Positions 44,682-55,836 of a DNA stretch of 64,000 nt are shown piece by piece. The stretch spans positions 41,645 through 105,644 of the forward strand of contig JAANBB010000107.1 in assembly GCA_014621425.1 (NCBI GenBank). Direction: 5' to 3'. Positions within the stretch are counted from its first letter, which is position 1. Each line of letters opens with the position of its first letter. A program made the translations under genes and the position numbers. Below the pieces are notes generated by a model. That model did no database searches. It worked only from the letters and a program-made list of their open reading frames with translations, and had not been told where the DNA came from. The DNA comes from Cylindrodendrum hubeiense (Eukaryota > Ascomycota > Sordariomycetes > Hypocreales > Nectriaceae).

Positions 44682-46209
44682 GATTCTAGTAATTTATGTC
44701 GAGAAGTCAGAGTGCTTGAACTGGCAAACGCCTAAAATTTACTCGTCAAAATCGCGCACCAGGCTACATATAAATGTACGATTTCCCCCTTCTCTCCTCC
44801 AAAGAAATACGGCATCCAATCAACGTCATGTTTTAAGCCTATTCGTCCACGTAAAGGAGGGGGCCATTCTTCCTGCAGAAGACCTGCTGGTGGGCATCCC
44901 GCAGAACGCGACTCTGCTGCTGACAGTGACGTGTGCAGCGAGCTGAAATGTGGTAGATATCTGGAAATTTGGAGAACATACAAACTGAATTCCTGGCACA
45001 CTCGCTAGGCTCCTCTAGGTATTTTAATCCCATAGGTAATTCTAGCCGCATTTTGGATGTTTCTTTCTCGCAGCCAGAAGTAGCATGGCCCATAGTGTGA
45101 AATTTGCATCGTTGCCGCAGTTGTGAAGCTGCCACGCGGGCACTGTAGCTTGATGAAAAGTTCCCTAGGGCAAATTCCAAGTGAGAGAAAAAACCGTGTT
45201 TGCTCATTATGGTCATATCAAGAAAATCAGACACAATCATCTGAAAACTGAAGTTCAGGTCAGACGGGGTCGTGATTTCATTCCTGGTATCGCGGTCAAC
45301 CAGGAAAACGCTACGACCTTGTGGAATGTAACATTCGACGCTAGCGAGCGTTTTGTTTTGGCTTGTGATAATAGTATTTCCGAAAAGAGTTTTAACCAAT
45401 TATTCTCGTAATACTCCAGTAACCCAGTGACGAAGTTTTATGTTGATACAAACTACTCCAGTAAGGATAAGGACACCTCTTTAGTGTCCAAAACTGTAGT
45501 GCTGACTTGAGTATCTAAGTTTCTTCCTAGTCCTTTACCGGAATTCGTAGTATTCTCGAAGTTGACGGCTACAAAAAGAGGGTTGAAGCTGGGATGCTCG
45601 ACCAGCATCCCACTTATTGATGCAGGTGCAGGGTAGGAGCTGAGGTTAATCAACGGCATTGGCTCGGTTATCAGTTCGAATATACGACGCTCGAGGTATC
45701 ATAGACTTTATCTACTGTCACCACAACCAAAGAGAATGCATGCCCTTGGCTCTCATGCTGTCGAGCTCAGACCGATCAGCTCCCCGGGTTTGGGCTTGGG
45801 GCGGCTAGTTAGTGGGGTCTTGGCCCCCAAACGACGTTTGGATAGTGCAGCGAAACACTGCAAACAGGGCTAGCGAGGTTCTAAAATGCGGGGCAGGCAT
45901 CCCCTGGGACGGAAAATAGGCCGCCACGAGTTACCGACGTTAGGGCTGATGCTCTAAAATTTCCATTCCGTCACTCCACTAATCCGCACTATGCCAGTCC
46001 ACTCCGTTAGGCGCGACGCGTCGATAGGCAGGCGGTCCGCTAGCGTCCCGCCCAATTGGACCTACAGCACCTAGAGGACCTAACGGAGTAATCGCTGATT
46101 GAACTTCTTTTTTAGAAAACCTCCCCTCACTCATCCGCATTCCACGTCGTCACCCAGTTTCACAGCGCCCATTCCTGGCCACCGCTGCCAGCAGCATCGC
46201 TCGCCCGCC
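44682..46209. other. Divergent spacer of 1.5 kb
   Basis: Promoter DNA for the deaminase (minus) and F-box/ankyrin (plus) genes. One minus-strand frame (44839-45399, 186 codons) has no recognised feature and I do not call it. The right end holds an inverted repeat and an ACGCGT palindrome, listed separately. Confidence 0.45.
46001..46089. repeat. 11-bp inverted repeat around an ACGCGT palindrome
   Basis: ACTCCGTTAGG at 46001-46011 is matched exactly in reverse complement by CCTAACGGAGT at 46079-46089, with 67 bases between. Just inside the left arm lies the 10-bp palindrome CGACGCGTCG (46014-46023), containing ACGCGT, the core of the MluI cell-cycle box in yeasts. The element ends 120 bases before the F-box/ankyrin start codon. 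It could be a regulatory site or the remnant of a small inverted-repeat element; I see no clear target-site duplication. Confidence 0.7.
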
Positions 46210-48927
46210 ATGCTGACGCTAGACCGGCTCCCGAACGAGGTCCTCCACGGCATCGCGTCCTTCCTGCACAAGAAGTACGACCTCGCCGCCCTGTCGCGGA
46301 CGAACCGGCACTGCTACAACATCACGAGCCCCATCCTCTGGAAGCACGAGGCCAAGTCAGACCGCCCCGGCGCCCTGCACTGGGCAGTCGAGCATGGCGA
46401 CATCAACGTTTTCAACAAGGCCCTCGAGGCAGGCGTCCAGCCCAGCCGAATGGCCTACGCCCACAAGCCAAAGTCACGCATCGATCCGAGATACAAGTGG
46501 TGGAACTACCACAGCTCCTATTACGACGACCCCGAGTGGCGGCTAGACAACGACGACGCCTCGGTAGACCTCGACTCCTCCTATGTCCTCCACGACCACT
46601 GCAACTGCTTCGAGGGCGGCTGCGACGACGGCATCTTCAACGACTGCTCCTGGGAGCCCATCCACGTTGCGGCCAGCAAGGGGAGGATCGACATGATCGA
46701 GATTCTTCTGGAGAAAGGGGCAAGCGTCGATGCCTTCTCCTGGGGTCTCTGTCTGTGCCGTCCCCACCTGCCAATAGATGCTTTCAGCGACTCGCGAGCC
46801 GTCGAGGAGGAGGAACTCGAGGATTTACATGGCGGAGGATGGACGCCTTTGCATATTGCCATCTGTCATGGCCAGGTGGAGGCTGCCAAGTACCTGCTGA
46901 AGCGTGGCGCTTCCAGCATCATCTACCAGGGTATCGACTTTGAGTTGGATGCAACCGCGTGGCGCGACGACGAAGTTACCCGAGATTCTAGCAGATTCCG
47001 CCTCACAGCGATGCACCATGCGGCTAAACACAACCAACTGGAGTTGCTTCAGTTTCTGCTTGACGAAGGACACCAAGACACTGTGAATGCCGAAGGGCCG
47101 TTCATGGGAACCCCTCTATTCCAGGCAATCTGGTACGGTCACTGGGACACTGTCGTCCCTTGGCTGCTCAAGAATGGGGCTGATATTGATACCCGCCTCA
47201 TCGAGACACGACTGACGCCTTTGATGATGGCTTGCTTCTCACGCCGTTTCGATGATGCATCCAGGCTCATCGATCTCGGTGCAAGTGTCACCACCTTGTC
47301 TGTTCACCAGTTCAGCATCCTTCATCTGATCCTCGGGCCAGGCCAACTACGATTTGACGAGTATGGGGAGACTCAAGAGCCGGAAAAGCCGACGAGCTCA
47401 GTGTCGGAGGCAGAGATTATTGAGAAATTTATTGCCCATGGCTTCCCTGTGAATGCTCGGGAAGCACTGCTTGGCATGACGCCGTTGATGGTCGCAAGTG
47501 CCAGTTGCAACCTTCCCGCTATGAAGGCGCTCATTGCCGGCGGAGCAGACATCAATGCACTCGATCACGATGGCCTCACCGCGTTGGCTCGAATAGGCGA
47601 GGCTGCTGAGGGCACAGCCATCTCCGGGCTATATGATGCTGGAAGTATGTTGCTCGAGGCGGGGGCAGTCCTCAAGGATTCTATGGAGGACCTCACACCT
47701 CTCAATGTCATTTGCTCACGGCGATGTGAGACCTATGCGAGTCGTGACTGGGAGGAACAACATGCCAAGTTGGCCAAGCTCTTGATCGAAAGGGGTGCAG
47801 ACCCGAACGAGAAGGGTATATCAATAAGCCGCCCCTTTACGGAGGCTGTGATACACAGCAACTATACACTTGCACGAGCAATTCTTGAAAGTGGCGGCCG
47901 TCCAGAGCCTAATGACATAGAGGATCTGCTGAGCAAGTCTGCCAAGGACATGTACGACGATGGCAAGACGGAGTTTATCGTTAACTTGGACTTTGCAAAG
48001 CACGAGATGACTGGACCCTCAGACGCCTTCTTGGTACGGCTTATCCAAACAGCCTTGAATGAACAATTATGGACACGAGCGGCGGACCTGATTAAAGTGG
48101 TACAGACGCCCAAGGAAATGCGCAAGGGACTTGTACATCGATGTCTCTTGAACGGCTCTCTTACCGGAGATGACCCCTCTACACTTGTTCAGACGCTGCT
48201 GGACCTCGGTGAGAGCCCTAACGAACTCTGGGACGATGAGCCGCCTATCTATTACAGCCTCAAGTCCGGTTACTGCTGGCGGTCGACGCCCGTCCTGGTT
48301 AATGCCGGGGCCGACATCGACATGCCAACCAAAGCAATGCCAGACGGAGCTTTCATGTATTCGATCAACCAAGGATACCAGTCCCAGTCACTACAAATGC
48401 TGGCGAAGCACCCTAATGTGCTCTGTGACCGGCCTGAGAGACTACACCGGGAGTGTTGGGCTTCAGTGATCCGATGGGACCACGGCATGCAACCTCCAAG
48501 AAGAAGGAATACCGACGCACCGGATGTCCCGTACCTGTACTGGAACATTGCGCACCACCTGATGGGTGCCGGCCTCCGGACGGATGTGACACTAGACGAT
48601 GGCCGCGAGGTCAAGAGTATCGTGGAGCAAGCAGTACCGACAGATTACACCCTAGGGTTGGTTGAACAGAAGGTGTTGGAGAAGTTCGACATCCCATATG
48701 AGGAGCCGGTGTATCCTTCAGATCATGAGGATAGCTCCTACGACGAGGAGGACGAAGACGAGTATGGTGTCCTCGGCGAAATGCTATCAAACGATGGGGA
48801 CGAGTCAGACGGCCTAGACGACTATGATTCACAACTAGACGGAGACGACGACGACTACGACGAGGATGACGACGAGGATGGAGGCATGCCTATTCCCATG
48901 CCTCTGCTGTTTGGATTTTACATGTGA
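46210..48927 (+). CDS. F-box and ankyrin-repeat protein
   Basis: Single-exon gene of about 905 aa from the ATG at 46210. The frame runs 37 codons further upstream but without an ATG there. Residues about 1-45 form an F-box (LDRLPNEVLHGIASFLHKKY, LAALSRTNRHCYNITSPILW). A long ankyrin array follows, e.g. ALHWAVEHGDINVFNKALEA, EPIHVAASKGRIDMIEILLE, TPLHIAICHGQVEAAKYLLK and TPLMVASASCNLPAMKALIA, with more diverged units to about residue 780. The C-terminus is a strongly acidic tail (DEDEYG, DGDDDDYDEDDDED) ending in a hydrophobic MPIPMPLLFGFYM. An SCF adaptor that recruits targets by ankyrin repeats is the natural reading; large expanded families of such proteins exist in moulds. The substrate is unknown. 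Confidence 0.88.
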   Translation: MLTLDRLPNEVLHGIASFLHKKYDLAALSRTNRHCYNITSPILWKHEAKSDRPGALHWAVEHGDINVFNKALEAGVQPSRMAYAHKPKSRIDPRYKWWNYHSSYYDDPEWRLDNDDASVDLDSSYVLHDHCNCFEGGCDDGIFNDCSWEPIHVAASKGRIDMIEILLEKGASVDAFSWGLCLCRPHLPIDAFSDSRAVEEEELEDLHGGGWTPLHIAICHGQVEAAKYLLKRGASSIIYQGIDFELDATAWRDDEVTRDSSRFRLTAMHHAAKHNQLELLQFLLDEGHQDTVNAEGPFMGTPLFQAIWYGHWDTVVPWLLKNGADIDTRLIETRLTPLMMACFSRRFDDASRLIDLGASVTTLSVHQFSILHLILGPGQLRFDEYGETQEPEKPTSSVSEAEIIEKFIAHGFPVNAREALLGMTPLMVASASCNLPAMKALIAGGADINALDHDGLTALARIGEAAEGTAISGLYDAGSMLLEAGAVLKDSMEDLTPLNVICSRRCETYASRDWEEQHAKLAKLLIERGADPNEKGISISRPFTEAVIHSNYTLARAILESGGRPEPNDIEDLLSKSAKDMYDDGKTEFIVNLDFAKHEMTGPSDAFLVRLIQTALNEQLWTRAADLIKVVQTPKEMRKGLVHRCLLNGSLTGDDPSTLVQTLLDLGESPNELWDDEPPIYYSLKSGYCWRSTPVLVNAGADIDMPTKAMPDGAFMYSINQGYQSQSLQMLAKHPNVLCDRPERLHRECWASVIRWDHGMQPPRRRNTDAPDVPYLYWNIAHHLMGAGLRTDVTLDDGREVKSIVEQAVPTDYTLGLVEQKVLEKFDIPYEEPVYPSDHEDSSYDEEDEDEYGVLGEMLSNDGDESDGLDDYDSQLDGDDDDYDEDDDEDGGMPIPMPLLFGFYM

Positions 48928-49462
48928 GAGTCAGATGGTGGATGTAGGAGGTGCGGTTTTTTATGTTTTGGGATACCCAGCGAGCTCGAAAGAGATGCGG
49001 GACGCAATGGGTCACTGGGGCGCTATTTGGACTGATAGATGAAGGCATCTAGGGATGGTGAACTTGGTAAGGGCGGTTTCGTCCCGGTGGGCTGGTACAC
49101 GGGAACGAGATCTATGATGAGGTTGGGCATCCGCCATGCCGGTCTATGGAGGCATGCATGTGTTAGTGTGGGTCTTTAAGACGGCCCTTGTCGTTTGATA
49201 TCAGAAAGACAGATGGAGAAAACGGGCGGAGGGCAGAGAGGAGAGGGTAGAGGGTGAAAAGACAGACATGGCTCAAAGAGGAGGAGATATCATTAATCTA
49301 GTCTACACGTGTGTTGCTGGGTCCTGGGGACTTGGCTCTCATCATCATTATCATCACCAACCTTTACAAGCAAAGCGCAGGGCAGTAAATTGTCTCATGG
49401 CGATGTCAGCATGTGTTTCAGCCGGGGAATTCACGGAGTCGCGGGAAGGCCTCTCGACAACC

Positions 49463-49498
49463 TTGAGAGCTACGTTGAGAGCTACGTCGAGAGCTACG
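49463..49498. repeat. Three-copy 12-bp tandem repeat
   Basis: TTGAGAGCTACG occurs twice in a row (49463-49474 and 49475-49486) followed by a one-base variant TCGAGAGCTACG (49487-49498). It lies in non-coding DNA. Confidence 0.9.
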
Positions 49499-51527
49499 GG
49501 TAGCCGTCCGTCCGATGACGCCCAAATGCGGAGCAAAGAGGCGGCGGCGACGGGCGGCGCGACGGCATCTGATCTGGGGCCAAGCGCCAACGTATCCGAA
49601 GACAGCTCGGAGATTGAGGTGCGACGAAGGCGTGCCCCCCCCCGCACGGGGTAATCGGCCGCTTAGCTTGCCGGTCTTTGGCTGGACAGGAGGACGAGAA
49701 ACGCCCGGGGCGACGCCGAATAGCGACGGCACAGGCGGGCTGGGATGTGTTTGCGGGCATGGGATCATGTATGACGATTGTTGGCGAGCGAGATGCGCGC
49801 CTCGGCTGATACTGCGGGTTCTTGTTCACAGGCCCTGGACGGCTGGTGTTGAGGGTTGGGGGGGACTGAGGCGCCTTTATGAGCTAATCTGTACGACCGG
49901 ACAAGCAGGCAAGGGTGAGCAGCCCTGTGATGTATGTGGCATGGAGGATGGATGCATGGATGCAGGCAGCTCAGGTAGAGGTGCCAATTGCCTCAACGGT
50001 TTGTCTGTATGTCTCGCAACCCCTCACGCAGTGGCATGCTTGTCGAGCAATGGGCTTCTCGAGCAACAGCCATATCTCTATCAATCTGGGCTGGCGGGCA
50101 GGGGTGGGCGGCCGTGTGGAGGGTAGCAGGCAGGTTGTTACGCAACTGACCGGCGGCTCTACGGCGTCCCCATGGCACGATGACAACTCAATGGACGGAG
50201 AGTCGATACGGACGGGGTTTCGGAGCGTCCACGGTAAGGCAAAGCGGCGGCCACGGAGCGACACTAGCCGCAGAAAGTGGAATTGACGCCGGGCGCCTTT
50301 GACTCTGGAGGGGGATCTGCAGTCGTGGAGCTTCGTGTCAGTACCAGTCCGTCTCGTTGCGGTAACTTGCTCCTCCGGCGAGTTGAGACTCGAGGGACGC
50401 ACGAGGTTAGAATAGACGCCGTCGGAGAACAATGTCCAGCGTGCCAAGCACTACAGGCTGGGGCGGGTCGGAGGGGTTACGGGGGGGCTACGGGGGGCTA
50501 CAGAGGGTTGCCGCCCCCAACGTCGATGCAACCGCCGCTGGGAGAGGGCTGCGTCCCCCTGACGGAGAACTTACCCTAGATGATGCGAGACAGCAACTTG
50601 GGCCATGACGTCCGCACCCAAGGGCCAATTGCCTCGAGGCGGCGGCGTGTCAAGCCTGCCTCGTGGCCCGGATCTGGAAGCAGCCATTGCCCACATTCCC
50701 ACCCCCGCTTTCTCAATGCCCGCCCAGCGCCCCCCTTCTCGGGCTGTTCTACCCCACCCGCAAGCAACCATGACAGAGTGCAACCCCGAACGCCGAGATA
50801 TGCCCTTTCCAGCATGGGGCTGGGCGATTTGGCTCCTCTGGCCGTCCTGCCATCCTTCCCGATGCGGCAAGCCCACTCGGACGGCAGACGGTTGTTTACA
50901 CAGGTGGTATACAGCATTTCGCCTGCAAAGCGGGGAGAGGGTGAATCGCGGCGGGTAGTTCGGCGGTGGCTGACGGGCTGGCTGGACTTGCTGCTTGGGG
51001 AAGCTCGGCGATGGATTCCGTCGCTGCTCCGCGCCCAGTCTCCGTCCGCCGCAGTCCACCGCAGTCAGCAGCAGCGTATGGCACGATTCGCTGCTATGGA
51101 GACATGGAGACGATGGATGGACATGATGGACGCCCACGATGGATGGAGAGCCAGCGAGGGAGGGGCCACTACTCTCGCGTGCCTGACCCGAGCCTGGCCT
51201 GGTCCCCCCGTATGCCCCCGTACGCCCCGTACGCCCTGGCCCGGTCCCATTCGCACCGCATAGCGTTGCGGGCTGCCCAGATGCCGACATGTTCGGGGTT
51301 CACGGGATTGAGCGAGATTGGACGCGTCCGCCGGTCGCCCAAGACGGGCAGCGCAGGAAACCCCCCCAGTAGATCCCGCAAGGGGGGGGAAATGGGCTCT
51401 GTTGGCTGGCAGAGCGCGGGCGTGCATCCGTCTCTCGGCCTGGGCGGAGTCGGGAGGCGGGTGTCGCGACGACGATGCGCGTGGTGATGGCTGAGGGTCG
51501 CGGTGCAGCCCAAGGGCGGGCTTGAAG

Positions 51528-51667
51528 CATAAATATGAGGGTGCGGCGCTCGATTGATGTTTTGCTTTCCTTCACTCCCATCTTCATCCTTCTCTCCCAT
51601 CCCTCTCAAGTCTCATCCTCTTTCCATTTTAATACCCCCCGCCTCTTAACTACCGACAACCGCCAAA
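51528..51667 (+). promoter_or_regulatory. Core promoter and pyrimidine-rich leader of formate dehydrogenase
   Basis: A TATA-like CATAAATA at 51528-51535 stands about 135 bases before the ATG. It is followed by a C/T-rich stretch (about 51561-51630), the pattern found upstream of strongly expressed fungal genes. The start context CGCCAAAATGG (51661-51671) is a good match to the fungal initiation consensus. Confidence 0.6.
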
Positions 51668-53313
51668 ATGGTATGTTTTCTCTCTGTGCCCCCGCTCTTG
51701 GATGCTCGGTGCTCGGTGCTCGATGCTCGATGCCGCCGTCCTCGACATCAAAACAACCCGGTCTCAGTTACTAACAGCCTCAACAGGTCAAGGTCCTTCT
51801 CGTCCTCTACGACGGCGGTCAGCACGCCCTTGACGTAAGTTTCTGCTTTATTCCCATCCCGTGTTTTGGTCTCATCGTCCATCGTCCATCTCGATGGTCG
51901 TGGTCGTTGCCTCTCCCGCTCCCCACACCCTCCCCTCCGCGCCGATCCCCAAACGCGGGGAAAGTATGCACTCGAGCAGCATCCAACCATCAGCCACCGC
52001 CAGCCCAAGCATCCGATGCGGGGTGGCACGGCCGGCTTTTGGGTCTTTGGGCTTCTCGTGCATGCTGCCGTGCAAGCAAATGCGACTCTGCAGTCTTGCA
52101 ATCGACGCTTATGGCCGGCCGGCCCACTCCCCTCACTTACACACACTTACACGGATGCAACACCACGCACAACGCGCAACATGGCAACGCCTGCTAACAC
52201 CGCTTCTCCGCACAGGTCCCTGAGCTTCTCGGAACAACCGAGAACGAGCTCGGCATCCGCAAGTGGCTCGAGGACCAGGGCCACACCCTGGTCACTACCT
52301 CCGACAAGGAGGGTGAGAACTCCAAGTTCGACCAGGAGCTCGTCGATGCTGAGATCATCATCACCACTCCGTATGTCTTTCAGCATCCCACCACCACCAC
52401 CGCATCTTGTACTAACATGGTCTCAGCTTCCACCCCGGTTACCTGACCGCTGAGCGCCTCGCCAAGGCCAAGAACCTGAAGATCGCCATTACCGCTGGTA
52501 TCGGCTCCGACCATGTCGACCTCAACGCCGCCAACAAGACCAACGGCGGCATCACCGTCGCCGAGGTCACCGGCAGCAACGTCGTCTCCGTCGCCGAGCA
52601 CGTCCTGATGACCATCCTGGTCCTCATCCGCAACTTCGTCCCCGCCCACGAGCAGATCGAGCGCGGCGAGTGGGATGTCGCTGCCGCTGCCAAGCAGGAG
52701 TACGACCTCGAGGGCAAGGTCGTCGGTACCGTCGCCGTCGGCCGTATCGGTGAACGCGTCCTCCGCCGCCTCAAGCCCTTCGACTGCAAGGAGCTCCTCT
52801 ACTACGATTACCAGCCCCTGAGCGCCGAGAAGGAGGCCGAGATTGGCTGCCGCCGCGTCGATACCCTCGAGGAGCTCCTCGCCCAGTGTGACATCGTCAC
52901 CATCAACTGCCCCCTCCACGAGAAGACCAAGGGTCTCTTCAACAAGGAGCTCATCTCCAAGATGAAGAAGGGCTCCTACCTCGTCAACACCGCCCGCGGC
53001 GCCATCGTTGTCAAGGAGGACGTCGCCGCCGCCCTCAAGTCCGGCCACCTCGCCGGATACGGAGGTGACGTCTGGTTCCCCCCAGCCCGCCCCCGGCGAC
53101 CACGTCCTGCGCACCGCCAAGAACCCCTTCGGCGGCGGCAACGCCATGGTCCCCCACATGTCCGGCACCTCGCTCGACGCCCAGAAGCGCTACGCCGACG
53201 GCACCAAGGCCATCCTCACCAGCTACCTCACCGGCAAGCACGACTACCGCCCCGAGGACCTCATCGTCCACGGCGGCGACTACGCCACCAAGGCCTACGG
53301 CCAGCGCAAGTAA
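51668..53313 (+). CDS. FDH1: NAD-dependent formate dehydrogenase, frameshifted near the 3' end
   Basis: Oxidises formate to CO2 with NAD+; a cytosolic enzyme of about 363 aa once the frame is corrected. The first coding exon is the ATG alone (51668-51670); introns lie at 51671-51786, 51835-52215 and 52371-52426. Joined, the protein starts [20 protein letters not shown]. Motifs: [27 protein letters not shown], the Rossmann segment [29 protein letters not shown] and, after the break, [15 protein letters not shown] with the catalytic His. At GGDVWFP the reading shifts: a run of six C at 53078-53083 should be five to continue as QPAPGDHVL. As written, translation runs out of frame to a stop at 53324 and loses the catalytic His. 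A 16-nt intron would be too short and would remove conserved residues. A homopolymer sequence error is the likeliest reason; a true mutation is possible. Confidence 0.93.
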
Positions 53314-53898
53314 ACGCGCTCTAGGAGAGTCATACGCGGCGACGACCACAGCGATGGTCGCCTGCATGTGACGGGTGGAGGATGCAAGGATTCCATTTCC
53401 ATATTGGCCTGGCCTTGAGACTTGGGCGGTCGGGACTGAATGCATGACGATGCCACTAGAACAGATAGATGGCTTGTACCAACTCCCACTGCGACAGACG
53501 CAGCAAAGAATAGCGTCGCACATGAAAGAGAATAAAACGTTAAATTAATCATACACCCGTTCCTAAACCTGACTTGTGAATGCTGAACGCCATCATCATT
53601 ACACACCATCATCTGTCGACGCCATCGTCCCTTGAACGTATTCAATCATTGCTATTAATCACATTGACCTCAGCATTATGACTGCACGCAGTCTGATGCC
53701 CTGCAGCGCGGTATTTTCTAACTAATTACGGGGTATACACTAGAGTGCCACTAATACTGGATACTTTTGGTCAATTGGCGTCTCATTAGTCAATTGACGT
53801 CTCACTCGTCATCGCTGGTCCCAATCATGACTCTATCCAACATGCCTGTCGTGAGTACATCATCGTCCGCCTCGTCGTGGGTATGTGAGAGATGGCGG
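53314..53898. other. Convergent 3' spacer
   Basis: This lies between the ends of the formate dehydrogenase (plus) and amino acid transporter (minus) genes. A short direct repeat TCAATTG(G)CGTCTCA is visible at 53771-53807. No gene is supported. Confidence 0.45.
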
Positions 53899-55836
53899 CT
53901 ACTTCCAGAATTGCCACCACTTCTTGCCGCCGCTCGACCGCCTCCTGGTGACCACGTCGTCCCGGCCGCGGATGCGCCAGAAGTACACCGGGATGCCGCC
54001 GACGACAAAGATGACGACCGTGAGCGTCTGCAGCGGCTGCGCAAAGACGGCGCGGCTCAGGAGGAACAGGCTCACGCAGCAGAAGATGATGGGCGTCGTG
54101 ATCCATGTCTTGTATGGGCGCTCGAGCTCGGGCTCGCGCACGCGCAGCACGATGAGGCCGAGCACGGTGATGAAGTAGAACGTGTACCCGGCCACGCCGT
54201 AGAAGGTGACGAGCGTGCTGAACTCGCCCACGACGCAGTATGCCGTGGTGAGCACGCTGTTTAGGATCAGCGCGTACACGGGCGTGTAGAACAGGCCCGT
54301 GTCTTCGTCGCCAAACATGCGGCGCATCTTCTTGCTGAACCAGCCGCGTTGGCGCTGGGTGGACAGACCGTGGTCTTCGCCGCTGCCAACACCAAGGGTG
54401 CCGAACACGGCGGGAATGTACCCTTCCTTGCCGGCGGCGTAGGCGAGGCGGCTTGAGGTAAACGTGGAGGAGTTGAGGGCGCCGAAGCAGCTTGCGCTGA
54501 CGATCAGAGCAAGGATCAGGGAGCCGGCTGATCCAAACACCTGCGAACCAAACAGGACCGCCACTGTGTTGGAGCCGTTCATCACTTCCATGGGTAGTAC
54601 GAGGAAGTAGGCCACATTGGCCAGCACATAGCTGAGAATGACCAGTGGCATCGCCGTGTGGATAACCCGCGGCAAGTCTCGCGTTGGGTTTCGAAACTCG
54701 CCCACAACGTAGTTCGTCTGCAAATACAATTAGCTTGGAGCCAGACTCAATTATTGGCTGCCACTCACGTTGTCCCATCCGTCATACGCCCACAGGCCCG
54801 CATAAAGTGCCAGCGCCCACGCGGACATGTCCGTGGACGTATTCGCGAACCAGTCGTGCGTCTTCCAGTCGCCGTTGGCCTTGCCCTTCCACGTCTTGCC
54901 CGTGATAGCCACCACGACACCCGTAACCGTAACACCTATCAATGCGATAAACTTCATAAACATGAGGACATCATTCAGGCGGGTCCCGACCCGCGTGGAA
55001 ACACAATTTAGAAACGTCACCATCGCGACGCCCACGAGGGCCACCGCCTTGGTGATCCAGGGGTTGACCGTCTCAGCCTCGGGGCCAATGAAGGCCCGCA
55101 CCAGGTACTCGCCCATGATGATGGCGATGATGGCGGCGCTACCAGGCTTGAGGACAAGCATGGCCACCCAGGTGAAGAGGAATCCCGACAGCTCGCCAAA
55201 CGTCTTGGCGAGGTAGACCTGCGCACCGCCGTTCAGGGGGATAGCGCCGCCCAGCTCCGCGTAGGATGCGGCGCCCGTCCATGCGAGGATGCCGGCGATG
55301 ACCCAGACGATTAGAGATGCGCCTGGCGACCCGATCTTGGAGCTCACCTGGCCTGGCGAGGAGAAGATGCCAGAGCCGATGATCAACCCAACTATTAGCG
55401 ACAATCCGTTTAGGTATGTCAACGTCTTGTGCTTCTCAAGCGATCCACCCCCCAGTCCGCCATTTGGTCGCGCCGCCGAAGTGGGCGCTCCAATGGGTGC
55501 ATATCCGCCGCCGCCCGCCGTCGAGCTCAACGGGAACAGATTGGCCGAAAAGTCAAACGCCGACGACACCGAGTACGACCGGCCCAGCCGTCCTGCCGGG
55601 TTCGCGCTGTCCAGGGGGTCGTCCTGTTCGAGGGACAGCCGCCGTGACGACGAGATGCTCGGCCGCGAGGACACCTCGGTCGTGGCGTCTTCGTTGAGCT
55701 GGCTTGAGCTGGCGAGGGACGCAAGCTCGAGGGAGTCCCGCGTGTGCGGCGCAAGCCCGTATGGTCCCATTCCGGCGAGTTCTGGTCCCCTTCGTAGCGG
55801 CCTTGAGCCCTCAATCGACCGTCGACAGTGTTCCAA
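53899..55836 (-). CDS. L-type amino acid transporter (LAT/APC superfamily)
   Basis: Membrane permease of the amino acid-polyamine-organocation superfamily, LAT branch. Two exons, 54769-55836 and 53899-54717; intron 54718-54767 has GTGAGT and TTTGCAG ends and joins YDGWDN to TNYVVGEFRN. The product is about 628 aa from the first ATG; the ATG at 55770 (MGPYGLAPHTRDSLELASLA) is an alternative. A Ser/Gly-rich cytosolic N-terminus of about 130 residues precedes LTYLNGLSLIVGLIIGSGIF, the diagnostic first helix with GSGIF. About twelve hydrophobic segments follow, including LIVWVIAGILAWTGAASYAE, VALVGVAMVTFLNCVST and VTFYGVAGYTFYFITVLGLI. The C-terminus is basic (RRRSSGGKKWWQFWK). Fungal relatives carry methionine or other neutral amino acids; the substrate here is not determined by the sequence. 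Confidence 0.9.

Larger units (their letters stand above)
48928..51667. other. 2.7 kb GC-rich gene-free spacer upstream of formate dehydrogenase
   Basis: Overlapping long frames occur on both strands (for example 50571-51290 minus) but they follow GC-rich composition and show no domain. The sequence holds a 12-bp tandem repeat at 49463-49498, G-runs near 50470-50500 (GGGGGGGCTACGGGGGGCTACAG) and 51364-51390, and the promoter of the dehydrogenase at the right end. Confidence 0.45.

Noticed and set aside
44839..45399. 186-codon minus-strand frame
   Set aside because: No recognisable domain, no splice partner and no transcript signal; the length is possible by chance. Left uncalled.
50571..51290. 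239-codon minus-strand frame
   Set aside because: GC-driven frame in the formate dehydrogenase promoter, overlapped by similarly long frames on the other strand; no domain.
53065..53084. A tiny intron to repair the formate dehydrogenase frame
   Set aside because: The GT...CCCCAG segment would be only about 16 nt and its removal would delete conserved VWFPQ residues.
52380..53168. 262-codon minus-strand frame
   Set aside because: Antisense shadow of formate dehydrogenase, produced by its strong codon bias.
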